Shown here piece by piece: positions 23,805 to 31,819 of a DNA stretch of 64,000 bases (position 1 is its first letter; each line of letters starts with the position of its first letter). Origin of the DNA: Kriegella sp963975415 (GTDB taxonomy: Bacteria; Bacteroidota; Bacteroidia; Flavobacteriales; Flavobacteriaceae); assembly GCF_963975415.1 (NCBI RefSeq), contig NZ_CAXBGN010000016.1, positions 1 through 64,000 of the forward strand, given 5' to 3'. A program made the position numbers and the translations under genes. Under the pieces are notes generated by a model. That model was not told where the DNA came from, did no database searches, and saw only the letters and a list, made by a program, of their open reading frames with translations.

Positions 23805-24986
23805 ATGACATATCAAGCAGACGAAAAAGGATATTACGGAGAGTTCGGCGGAGCTTTTATTCCAGAAATGCTATACCCGAATACCGAAGAACTACGCCAG
23901 AACTACATTCGTATCATGAACGAACCCTCGTTCAAAAAAGAGTTCGATCAACTTTTAAAAGACTATGTAGGCCGACCAACGCCATTATACTTTGCGAATC
24001 GCCTTTCGGAGAAGTACAATACAAAAATTTACCTAAAACGCGAAGACCTGTGCCATACCGGTGCCCATAAGGTGAACAATACGATCGGGCAGATATTGAT
24101 GGCCAAAAAGCTGGGTAAAAACCGAATTATTGCCGAAACCGGTGCTGGGCAACATGGTGTCGCCACAGCCACGGTCTGCGCACTTATGGGCATTCAATGT
24201 GTGGTATATATGGGGGAGATCGACATTGCCCGTCAAGCACCGAACGTAGCCCGTATGAAAATGTTGGGTGCCGAAGTTCGACCGGCCCTTTCCGGTAGCC
24301 GTACCTTAAAAGATGCGACCAACGAGGCGATACGCGATTGGATCAACAACCCCGTCGACACGCATTATATTATCGGTTCCGTGGTGGGTCCGCACCCCTA
24401 CCCCGATATGGTGGCACGGTTTCAGTCGGTTATTTCCGCTGAGATCAAAACACAGTTGCAAGAAAAGGAAGGTCGAGAAAATCCCGATTACGTCGTAGCC
24501 TGTGTAGGCGGTGGTAGTAATGCCGCCGGGGCTTATTATCATTATCTAGACCAAGAAGACGTGGGTATCATTGCCGTAGAAGCCGCTGGTAAGGGCATCG
24601 ATTCAGGTGAAAGTGCCGCGACTTCCGCATTGGGAAAAGTCGGAATCATTCACGGTAGTAAAACCTTATTAATGCAAACCCCTGACGGACAGATTACCGA
24701 GCCATACTCCATTTCCGCAGGATTGGATTACCCCGGGGTTGGCCCCATGCATGCCCACTTATACCGGTCAGGTCGTGGTGAGTTTATTTCCATCACCGAT
24801 GCCGATGCCATGCAAGCTGGGCTTTTGATGTCGAAACTCGAGGGCATTATCCCTGCCATAGAATCATCGCATGCTTTTGCTATTTTGGAACATCGTAAAT
24901 TCAAACCTGAAGATATAGTGGTCATCAACCTATCCGGCCGCGGCGACAAAGATCTTAACACCTATATTGAATATTTTAATCTGTAA
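23805..24986 (+). CDS. trpB: Tryptophan synthase beta chain
   Basis: A 393-residue PLP enzyme that joins indole and serine to make tryptophan. It begins GYYGEFGGAFIPEMLYP. The PLP lysine is in KREDLCHTGAHKVNN, the COMM-type loop in AETGAGQHGVATATVCA, and the phosphate-binding loop in CVGGGSNAAGAYYH. It belongs to the TrpB1 type that partners TrpA. It is 60 bases after the sulfatase stop and 7.4 kb from trpF, so its link to the trp promoter is broken unless read-through crosses the insertion. Confidence 0.97.
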   Translation: MTYQADEKGYYGEFGGAFIPEMLYPNTEELRQNYIRIMNEPSFKKEFDQLLKDYVGRPTPLYFANRLSEKYNTKIYLKREDLCHTGAHKVNNTIGQILMAKKLGKNRIIAETGAGQHGVATATVCALMGIQCVVYMGEIDIARQAPNVARMKMLGAEVRPALSGSRTLKDATNEAIRDWINNPVDTHYIIGSVVGPHPYPDMVARFQSVISAEIKTQLQEKEGRENPDYVVACVGGGSNAAGAYYHYLDQEDVGIIAVEAAGKGIDSGESAATSALGKVGIIHGSKTLLMQTPDGQITEPYSISAGLDYPGVGPMHAHLYRSGRGEFISITDADAMQAGLLMSKLEGIIPAIESSHAFAILEHRKFKPEDIVVINLSGRGDKDLNTYIEYFNL

Positions 24987-24998
24987 ACTTGTTTTATC

Positions 24999-25018
24999 CT
25001 TCCCGCGAATGCGGGAAG
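24999..25018 (+). repeat. Small palindromic repeat after trpB
   Basis: An 8-bp perfect stem CTTCCCGC/GCGGGAAG with a GAAT loop sits 12 bases past the trpB stop. Related GC-rich palindromes with CCGCCTTCGCG recur at 25831-25847 and 25871-25887. There is no T run, so it is not a normal terminator. It looks like a dispersed REP-type element and falsely extends the next frame upstream. Confidence 0.65.
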
Positions 25019-25042
25019 CTGGCTTTAGTTAAATCATTGCTT

Positions 25043-25780
25043 ATGGACTATGTTATAATTGGCATCGGACTTCTTTTTATAGGTATAGGCTTTCTTATTA
25101 CCGAGAAAAATGCCAAATACCTCCTCTCCGGCTACAATACCATGTCTAAAGAGCAGCGAGACAAAGTGGAGCTAAAACCATATCTGGCGCATTTTAGAAA
25201 GTTCCATATTTTTTTGGGACTTTCGTTTATGGTCATTGCATTGGTTTTAAACTATTTGAGTCCGAATATTGGTGGAATTTTCTTAGTGGTCTACCCCATT
25301 TTAGCCTATAGTTATTTTATGTGGACAAGCCGCGGGTATTTTAAAAATGTAAAATCAAGTCGAACCCAGCTTAAAGTAGGAATGGCCATACTTATTGGAA
25401 CCTTAGTCTTTGTGGGCGCCATCTTCTATTTGGGATATCAGGAAGACGAGATTATTTTTGATAAAAACCAGATTACGCTTGAAGGTTTTTATGGCGAAGA
25501 AATCGACCCTTCGGAAATACAATCCGTGAAAGTGATTGAACAATTACCAGAAATCAAAAAACGGACCAACGGATTTTCTTCTGGTACCGTGCACAAAGGA
25601 TACTTTAAACTAGAAGATGGAAAACGCGTCAAATTAATACTCAACAACGAAGCTAAACCCTATGTAATGATTACTAAAAATAATGGCGAACAGATTTATT
25701 ATTCCTCGAGAAGTAAGTCGAACCAAGAAATTTATAACCAATTAAAAAATTTGTTTCCCGACCTGGATTACAATCCGTGA
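25043..25780 (+). CDS. DUF3784-type membrane protein with a PH-like domain
   Basis: A 245-residue protein from the ATG at 25043 (MDYVIIGIGL). Four predicted membrane helices fall at about residues 1-20, 55-72, 77-95 and 115-135. The N-terminal half has the DUF3784 look (GFLITEKNAKYLLSGYNTMSKEQR). The C-terminal 100 residues form a beta-rich segment like a bacterial PH domain. Function is unknown. Extending to 24989 would add 18 residues encoded by the palindromic repeat, which I reject. It lies between trpB and trpA, surrounded by repeats, and is a later addition to the operon or a passenger gene. Confidence 0.75.
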   Translation: MDYVIIGIGLLFIGIGFLITEKNAKYLLSGYNTMSKEQRDKVELKPYLAHFRKFHIFLGLSFMVIALVLNYLSPNIGGIFLVVYPILAYSYFMWTSRGYFKNVKSSRTQLKVGMAILIGTLVFVGAIFYLGYQEDEIIFDKNQITLEGFYGEEIDPSEIQSVKVIEQLPEIKKRTNGFSSGTVHKGYFKLEDGKRVKLILNNEAKPYVMITKNNGEQIYYSSRSKSNQEIYNQLKNLFPDLDYNP

Positions 25781-25830
25781 TACTGATTTTGGATGTTGGG
25801 AGATCAACCCTTGGAAAAATACAAAAGATA

Positions 25831-25887
25831 CCCGCCTTCGCGCCGGGACCAAACAATAAAGAAATAAGATTTCCGCCTTCGCGGGAA
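25831..25887 (+). repeat. Pair of GC-rich palindromes before trpA
   Basis: CCCGCCTTCGCGCCGGG (25831-25847) and TTCCGCCTTCGCGGGAA (25871-25887) share the core CCGCCTTCGCG and each can fold on itself. They lie in the 121-base gap between the DUF3784-type gene and trpA and are related to the element at 24999-25018. No T run follows either. Confidence 0.6.
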
Positions 25888-25901
25888 TAAACATACAAAT
25901 A

Positions 25902-26684
25902 ATGAACAGAATCAATCAAAAAATACAAGAGAACAACCTGCCCGACGGCAAGACGGGAAAAATACTTTCCATCTACTTTACGGCAGGCTACCCCGCCTTA
26001 AACGACACTGTAAAAATCATTCAAGATCTTGAAAAAAATGGGGTTGACCTGATTGAAATCGGACTTCCCTTTAGTGACCCATTGGCCGATGGCCCCACCA
26101 TACAAGCGAGTTCCACAGCCGCCCTAAAAAATGGAATGACCACCGAGATTCTTTTTGACCAATTGAAAGACATTCGCCAATCCGTTTCCATTCCCCTGAT
26201 CATCATGGGATATTTTAATCCCATGCTTCAATATGGAGTTGAGGCCTTCTGTAAAAAATGTCAAGAAATCGGTATTGACGGTTTGATCATTCCCGATCTA
26301 CCGGTCGACGTCTATCACGAAGAATACCAGGCCATTTTTGAAAAATATGGCTTGATCAATGTATTTCTGATAACACCGCAGACTTCCGATGAGCGTATAC
26401 GGTTTATCGATAGCGTCTCCAAAGGGTTTATTTATATGGTCAGTTCTGCAAGTGTTACCGGGGGGCAATCAGGTTTCGGACAAGAACAGCAAAATTATTT
26501 CGAGCGTATCGCTTCCTTATCCCTCGCAAACCCACAAATCGTAGGCTTCGGCATCAGCAATTCAGAAACGTTTCAAGCGGCCACCAAGACGGCAAAAGGT
26601 GCCATTATCGGGTCGGCCTTTATCAAACATTTGACCGAAAACGGGGTGGATTCCATTGCCAGCTTTATTAAAAAAATCCGCTAG
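25902..26684 (+). CDS. trpA: Tryptophan synthase alpha chain
   Basis: A 260-residue TIM barrel that cleaves indole-3-glycerol phosphate and passes indole to TrpB. The catalytic Glu and Asp are visible in DLIEIGLPFSDPLADGPTIQ. Other family blocks are GLIIPDLPVDVY, YMVSSASVTGGQSGF and GFGISNSETF. The start MNRINQKIQE is typical, but residues 11-20 (NNLPDGKTGK) look like an extra stretch before ILSIYFTAGYP. The DNA there (25937-25957) is a GC-rich palindrome-like sequence, so a repeat may have inserted in frame. The stop codon overlaps the GTG of the next gene. Confidence 0.95.
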   Translation: MNRINQKIQENNLPDGKTGKILSIYFTAGYPALNDTVKIIQDLEKNGVDLIEIGLPFSDPLADGPTIQASSTAALKNGMTTEILFDQLKDIRQSVSIPLIIMGYFNPMLQYGVEAFCKKCQEIGIDGLIIPDLPVDVYHEEYQAIFEKYGLINVFLITPQTSDERIRFIDSVSKGFIYMVSSASVTGGQSGFGQEQQNYFERIASLSLANPQIVGFGISNSETFQAATKTAKGAIIGSAFIKHLTENGVDSIASFIKKIR

Positions 26685-26911
26685 TGAAAGACCTAGTCGC
26701 TAATTGGAAAGTCGTCATCCTACTCTGTTTGACATTGGGGCTCGCACCATTTTTCCCCGAACCTCATATTTGGGGCAAAATCAAATGGATTATGGGAGGA
26801 GCTGTTGGTATGCAATTTAAAGATTGGTTCGATGTCATTTTTCACGGATTTCCATTTTTGCTTTTGATACGGTTGGCAGTTTTAAAGGTAATGGATACAA
26901 AGCCTAATTAA
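26684..26911 (+). CDS. Small conserved membrane protein, last of the trp operon
   Basis: A 75-residue protein with two hydrophobic segments (about residues 9-25 and 50-65) around a linker with PHIWGKIKWIMGGAVGM. Its GTG start shares one base with the trpA TAG stop, a coupled arrangement. I have no function for it. It resembles small membrane proteins that databases loosely label as transporter-related in Flavobacteriia, but nothing in the sequence supports transport. Confidence 0.65.
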   Translation: MKDLVANWKVVILLCLTLGLAPFFPEPHIWGKIKWIMGGAVGMQFKDWFDVIFHGFPFLLLIRLAVLKVMDTKPN

Positions 26912-26999
26912 CACTTACTAACAAAGGTTTATCAAGGCTTTAACGGAGGTTCCGGGTTCAGAACCTTATATTATCTACTAACCTAAAAAGCAAATAATT

Positions 27000-27143
27000 A
27001 TGGGATTGATAGATGATAAAAGAAAATTTAAACGAAAAGTCGAACAAAGTAATCCGACGAACCCAACGGGGAATACCAATGTCGACACTAACAAGTTCGA
27101 TTTTGATAAAAAAACAATAAAAGATCAGCAAAACAAAAAGTAG
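27000..27143 (+). CDS. Small hydrophilic hypothetical ORF
   Basis: A 47-codon frame (MGLIDDKRKFKRKVEQSNPT onward, ending KDQQNKK) rich in Lys, Asn and Asp, with no hydrophobic segment. It starts after an A-rich stretch (AAAAAGCAAATAATT) and ends 26 bases before the terminator. Its placement at the operon's end makes translation plausible. It could also be a chance frame in an untranslated tail. Confidence 0.4.
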   Translation: MGLIDDKRKFKRKVEQSNPTNPTGNTNVDTNKFDFDKKTIKDQQNKK

Positions 27144-27169
27144 GATTAGAAAAATAATATAGTTCATGG

Positions 27170-27206
27170 CCCCGAAGTCGAATCGACTTCGGGGTCTTTC
27201 TTTTTT
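27170..27206 (+). terminator. Strong terminator ending the trp region
   Basis: Perfect 12-base inverted arms (27170-27181 and 27183-27194, beginning CCCCGAAGTC) are followed by TCTTTCTTTTTT. No minus-strand gene ends here, so it acts on the plus-strand trp transcript. Confidence 0.92.
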
Positions 27207-27319
27207 AAAGGGTTCCGCACATCACTCCATTCTATATAAAATATAACGTACCTCTAAATTTCCTAAATTGTAACTTGGAAGAAAGCACCTTTCAAAATAT
27301 TCATAACATATATTTATCA

Positions 27320-30300
27320 ATGAAACTGCCACATCAACCCAAGTCCTTCCCTTTTCTCGTACTACTACTATCAATTTTGGCATCTTGCGGTCATCAAACC
27401 GAAAAAAAATCGGTAACGAATTCTTCAGGAGTACTACAGATCAAACAAGACACAGCCGGCGGAACTTTGTCGGTGTTTCGACAAGGAGATGACGAGGTAC
27501 TGGTCACACAAAATGCCTTACCGGATTTTCGCCCCTTTTTACATCCAATCATGGCCCCTGATGGTACCGGATCCCTCACCGAATATAGCCCCGGTCACCA
27601 TAAACATCAAACGGGACTCTATTGGGGGTTTACTCGGGTTAACGGCAAAGGTGCTCCTACCGATACGATACGCAAATATTTTTACAGGAAGGATGATCTG
27701 CCCGAGATGCAAAAGAAGATAGGTCGTGATTTTTTTCATCATCCCGAAGGCGACCATTGGAAGCGAGTCTCTTTTGACGTACTAAAGGAAGAAGGCCCCG
27801 AAGTCTCTTGGCAGACGGTTTATGAAATGTTGGATGTTGATGGTACCCCCATGCTACAGGAAACCCAAATATGGACCATGACTGAAAAAGAAGGCAAGAT
27901 CCTATTGAACCTTGAATGGCAGGGAAAAGCAATCAAAGACATAACCATAGGCGAATTCGATTATGGGGGGCTGTTCTTGCGTATGCCATGGAAAGAAGGT
28001 ATAAAAGGAGAAGCTGTCAATGCCGCGCGGCAGCGTAATGAAAAGGCCGAAGGCCAACGTGCCATGTGGATGGACGTTGGCATGCAAATAGACGGCCATA
28101 AAGATCTTGCGCATATTGCCATTTTTGACCATCCCGATAACAATGGCTTTCCGCAACCTTGGCGGGTCGATGGACAATTGGGCGTGGGCCCCGTTCGCGC
28201 ACGTATGGGCGATTGGCATATCAAATCTGGAGAGACCGAAATTATTAAGAACAGTATTGTCGCCTATACGGGAGAACTGAACAATTTGGCCCTTACCCAA
28301 CTCTGGAACGACTATATAGGAAGTAATTCGCTCTATACTACAACTTCTTTATGGGGTATCGCCCAAGAAGAAGGCAGAAATGCGAAGTTCTTAAATCCGC
28401 AGGAGGCCGTCGCCGAAATGACCCTGTTAGATGGTTTTAAAGCCAATGCATGGGCGGGAGAACCCATGGTAACCCAACCCATGGCTTTTTGTTGGGATGA
28501 TCATGGTCGTTTGTGGGTAGCCGAAAACCGTGATTACGAGTCACGGGTCGACGGTTTCTCGAATTCCGGTGATAGTAGGATCGTCATTTTGGAAGATACC
28601 GACAACGATGGTACCGCCGATAGCCGTAAAGTATTTTTGGAAGGCATTCCGTTTCCTTCCGCCATTGCAGTAGGTTTCGACGGATTGTTCTTGGGCGCAC
28701 CACCAAACCTCCTTTTTGTACCCGACAAAAATAGGGATGACGTCGCCGACAAAACCGATATTGAAGTGCTATTGACGGGTTGGGGCATTCGTGACCGGCA
28801 TGAAACCATCAATAGTTTTCATTGGGGACCCGATGGATGGTTATATGGATTGGAAGGCTTTGCGACCCCGTCTAAAATCAGAAAACCAAAAGGTAAAGGT
28901 AAAATCTATAAACATAAGGAAGCTTTTCCCGATGATCTTTTGGAAGCCGATGGTGTGGATATCAACGGTGGGGTCTGGCGTTATCATCCCACAAAACAAC
29001 GCTTTGAAGTAGTGGCCCATGGTTTCAGCAACCCTTGGGGCATTGATTACGATAAAAAAGGGCAGCTATTCATTAGCGCCTGTGTAATTCCACATTTATT
29101 TCATGTAGTACCGGGAGGAATCTATCATCGCCAGGGCGGGCAACATTTCAACCCCTACGTGTATGGCGATATTCAGACCATCGTCGATCATCGGCACCGC
29201 TCGGCACACGGAGGGGCGCGTATCTACCAATCGGATGCCTTCCCAAAAACGCATCACGACCGTATTTTTATGGCGAACATTCACGAACATGCTGTGCTTT
29301 CCGATATTTTAGAACCCAAGGGCTCGGGCTTTGTCGCCCAACATGGGGATGATTTTCTTCTGGCCAACAATGCACAATGGATCGGATTCAGCATGGAAAT
29401 CGGTCCGTCTGGTGATTTGTATGTGTTGGATTGGCATGACGCGGATATCTGCGGAAAGGAAGTGCTCAATAAAGAAACTGGTAGAATTTTTCGCATAAGT
29501 CCCCAAAATTCATTGGCGGAAAACTGGGAAGGAAGATATGGTGATTTAAGAGCGTTAAGTGACGAACAATTGGTACAATTACAAACCAGCAAAAGTGATT
29601 GGCATGCCCGTCGGGCACGGCTTATTTTACAATTTAGGGCCACGAAAGGTGCGCTAGACGAAATGGCCATAACGGAATTAAAAGAGTTGTTCAACACAGG
29701 TGAAAATCCTGACCATAGGTTACGTGCCATGTGGGCACTTCACAATACCCATAATTTTAGTTCGGAAGCATTGCAAAAGGCCCTCACGGATTCTGATGAA
29801 TATGTTCGGGCGTGGGCAATTCAAATGGGTTGTGAGGATAAAGATGCTTCTAGTGAGTTTTTGAAAACCATGATAGCTATGAGTACAAATGACCCGTCAG
29901 CAGTTGTACGGCTCTATTTGGCAGCGGCCTTACAGCGGGTCGATGCCGAGACGCAATGGCAACTAGTCGAAGGATTGATTTCTAAGAATAGCGACAACGA
30001 TGACCACAATATTCCAAAAATGATCTGGTACGGCATGGAGGATTTGGTTGCAAAGGAGCCTGCCAAGGCACTTGATTTGCTGGTTTTTTGCCAACTCCCA
30101 CAAATCGCCGAGTTTATTAGTCGACGTCTGATGGATGCCGACCAATTAAATTTGGTGGTGAATGCCCTGACGAAATATCCTGATCAGTCCCAAGCCCTAT
30201 TAAAAGGTATGCTTTCCGGGCTGGAAGGTCGTTCGGATATTATTGCCCCAAAAAATTGGGAAATGGTCTATGCTAAATTAAAAATCCAAGAAGAAAATGC

Positions 30301-31234
30301 GCCACTTGCCCTAAAGGTGGCTCAGCTTTTTGGTGATACCGAAGCCGCAAAACAATTTTTGGTTACTTTAAAAGATACGACTGCACCGCTAAAATCACGA
30401 ATCGAGGCACTGGAGGGTTTGGCATCCAAACAACGTGGTGAATTGATGGCAGTTCTCCCCATGCTATTGAACGAACCGGGGCTTAGGTTACACGTCATCA
30501 GGGCCATGGCCGCCTACAATCATGAACCTTTTGGTCGTCTTCTACTCGATCAATTTGAAAAATTAAATACGCCGGAACAGGGAGAAGCCCTGCAAACTTT
30601 GGCCTCCCGGGGAACTTATGGGCGTCTGCTGACCCAGGCAATAAAAGACGAGGCTATAAAAAAGAACGATGTACCGGCCTATGTAGCCCGTCAATTGCGC
30701 CGGGTGGTGGGCAATGGTTTTGTTGAAGTCTGGGGGCCCATTGATCAATTGTCCAATGACAAGACACTAGACTACAGACGATACGAAAAACTACTGACCC
30801 CAGAGGTATTGACCTCCGCAGACCTATCTAATGGAAAGGCCATGTTCGAACGTACGTGCAGCGCCTGTCATAAACTGTTCGATAATGGAGGCACAATAGG
30901 GCCCGACCTTACCGGATCAAACAGAACTGACATCGACTATTTGCTCAATAATTTAATAGAGCCAAGTAGCGACATTCAAGATGACTATAAAATGGTCGTA
31001 ATTACAAGTAGGGACGGGCGCACCTATTCTGGGAATATTATCGCGGAAAATGAACGACAACTCACCCTGCACGTTATTGGCCAAGACCAATTGGTGCTGA
31101 ACAAGTCGGATATTCAGTCGCAAGAAACCTCATCGGTATCTATGATGCCCGAGGGGTTGTTGAAAACCCTATCGGAAAAGGAAATCATAGATTTATTAGC
31201 TTATTTACAAAAAAGCGAATCAACGGAATTATAG
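27320..31234 (+). CDS. Giant lipoprotein: PmoA-like + PVC-type dehydrogenase propeller + helical repeats + haem-c domain
   Basis: A 1304-residue protein from the ATG at 27320. The upstream in-frame TTG at 27275 would bury the signal peptide. The lipobox LASC lies after a 15-residue hydrophobic stretch. Residues about 35-320 resemble the PmoA/DUF6807 family (FRPFLHPIMAPDG, SPGHHKHQTGLYWGF). About 355-730 is a PVC-type membrane-bound dehydrogenase propeller (DDHGRLWVAENRDYE, HRHSAHGGARIYQ). About 740-1140 is a HEAT-like helical repeat region. The C-terminus is a cytochrome-c domain with CSACH (Cys1180-His1184) and Met in SMMPEGLL. Electron transfer from sugar-type substrates is inferred. It is monocistronic by layout. 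Confidence 0.85.
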   Translation: MKLPHQPKSFPFLVLLLSILASCGHQTEKKSVTNSSGVLQIKQDTAGGTLSVFRQGDDEVLVTQNALPDFRPFLHPIMAPDGTGSLTEYSPGHHKHQTGLYWGFTRVNGKGAPTDTIRKYFYRKDDLPEMQKKIGRDFFHHPEGDHWKRVSFDVLKEEGPEVSWQTVYEMLDVDGTPMLQETQIWTMTEKEGKILLNLEWQGKAIKDITIGEFDYGGLFLRMPWKEGIKGEAVNAARQRNEKAEGQRAMWMDVGMQIDGHKDLAHIAIFDHPDNNGFPQPWRVDGQLGVGPVRARMGDWHIKSGETEIIKNSIVAYTGELNNLALTQLWNDYIGSNSLYTTTSLWGIAQEEGRNAKFLNPQEAVAEMTLLDGFKANAWAGEPMVTQPMAFCWDDHGRLWVAENRDYESRVDGFSNSGDSRIVILEDTDNDGTADSRKVFLEGIPFPSAIAVGFDGLFLGAPPNLLFVPDKNRDDVADKTDIEVLLTGWGIRDRHETINSFHWGPDGWLYGLEGFATPSKIRKPKGKGKIYKHKEAFPDDLLEADGVDINGGVWRYHPTKQRFEVVAHGFSNPWGIDYDKKGQLFISACVIPHLFHVVPGGIYHRQGGQHFNPYVYGDIQTIVDHRHRSAHGGARIYQSDAFPKTHHDRIFMANIHEHAVLSDILEPKGSGFVAQHGDDFLLANNAQWIGFSMEIGPSGDLYVLDWHDADICGKEVLNKETGRIFRISPQNSLAENWEGRYGDLRALSDEQLVQLQTSKSDWHARRARLILQFRATKGALDEMAITELKELFNTGENPDHRLRAMWALHNTHNFSSEALQKALTDSDEYVRAWAIQMGCEDKDASSEFLKTMIAMSTNDPSAVVRLYLAAALQRVDAETQWQLVEGLISKNSDNDDHNIPKMIWYGMEDLVAKEPAKALDLLVFCQLPQIAEFISRRLMDADQLNLVVNALTKYPDQSQALLKGMLSGLEGRSDIIAPKNWEMVYAKLKIQEENAPLALKVAQLFGDTEAAKQFLVTLKDTTAPLKSRIEALEGLASKQRGELMAVLPMLLNEPGLRLHVIRAMAAYNHEPFGRLLLDQFEKLNTPEQGEALQTLASRGTYGRLLTQAIKDEAIKKNDVPAYVARQLRRVVGNGFVEVWGPIDQLSNDKTLDYRRYEKLLTPEVLTSADLSNGKAMFERTCSACHKLFDNGGTIGPDLTGSNRTDIDYLLNNLIEPSSDIQDDYKMVVITSRDGRTYSGNIIAENERQLTLHVIGQDQLVLNKSDIQSQETSSVSMMPEGLLKTLSEKEIIDLLAYLQKSESTEL

Positions 31235-31464
31235 CCCGATTAATAGTCTGCTCTAATTGACCGTGCCGCTATAGCTTATTGGTTCAAAAAAGTGGAAACC
31301 GCGAAGCAAGCCTCAAGGAATTTATAAAAAGGAATCCAACAAAAAAGAAACATCTTGACATTCAATTTAGAAATAATGCACAGAAAATTAAAAAAAATGT
31401 CCCCCTTTTAGTTTCTAGTTTCGTCATTACTATGAATGATTTTATTAATTTAAACAAAAAAGAA

Positions 31465-31812
31465 ATGAAAGAATTTATGATGATTTTTATCGGAGCCGAT
31501 TATCAAGAATTAGGGTTGTCCCCCGATGAGCTACAAAACCGCATGGGGAAATGGTTTGCCTGGAACAATAAAATGGAAGAAGCTGGTATTCTAAAAGGTG
31601 GTAACGCCTTGATAAGTACCGCAAAATGTGTTTCGGGGCCCGACCGAACCATCGTTGATGGCCCTTTTGCAGAAAGCAAGGAGCTTATTGGCGGGTATTA
31701 TATCGTAGACGCCGAAAATGCAGACGCGGTCGTTACGATTGCCCAAGACTACCCCGATTATGATTTGGGCGGTACCGTAGAAATACGGGAAGTTATGGTC
31801 TTCGATCAATAG
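31465..31812 (+). CDS. DGPF/YCII-related protein
   Basis: A 115-residue single-domain protein with the DGPF signature (VDGPFAESKELIGGYYIVDA). The start at 31465 (MKEFMMIFIGADYQ) fits the family and follows an A-rich leader. Longer starts at 31432 or 31279 add residues without family similarity. YCII/DGPF proteins are small dimeric alpha/beta-barrel folds of unknown activity. It lies 7 bases ahead of a sigma factor gene with a TPR-like C-terminus. This pairing is the conserved context of ECF42 sigma factors, so it is probably made and regulated with that sigma factor. Confidence 0.85.
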   Translation: MKEFMMIFIGADYQELGLSPDELQNRMGKWFAWNNKMEEAGILKGGNALISTAKCVSGPDRTIVDGPFAESKELIGGYYIVDAENADAVVTIAQDYPDYDLGGTVEIREVMVFDQ

Positions 31813-31819
31813 AAAATTC

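Noticed and set aside
24989..25042. N-terminal extension of the membrane protein between trpB and trpA
   Set aside because: These 18 codons are made of the palindromic repeat at 24999-25018; the next ATG opens directly into the first membrane helix.
31279..31464. 62-residue N-terminal extension of the DGPF protein
   Set aside because: Its Lys/Asn-rich sequence has no family similarity, and a proper ATG with an A-rich leader exists at 31465.
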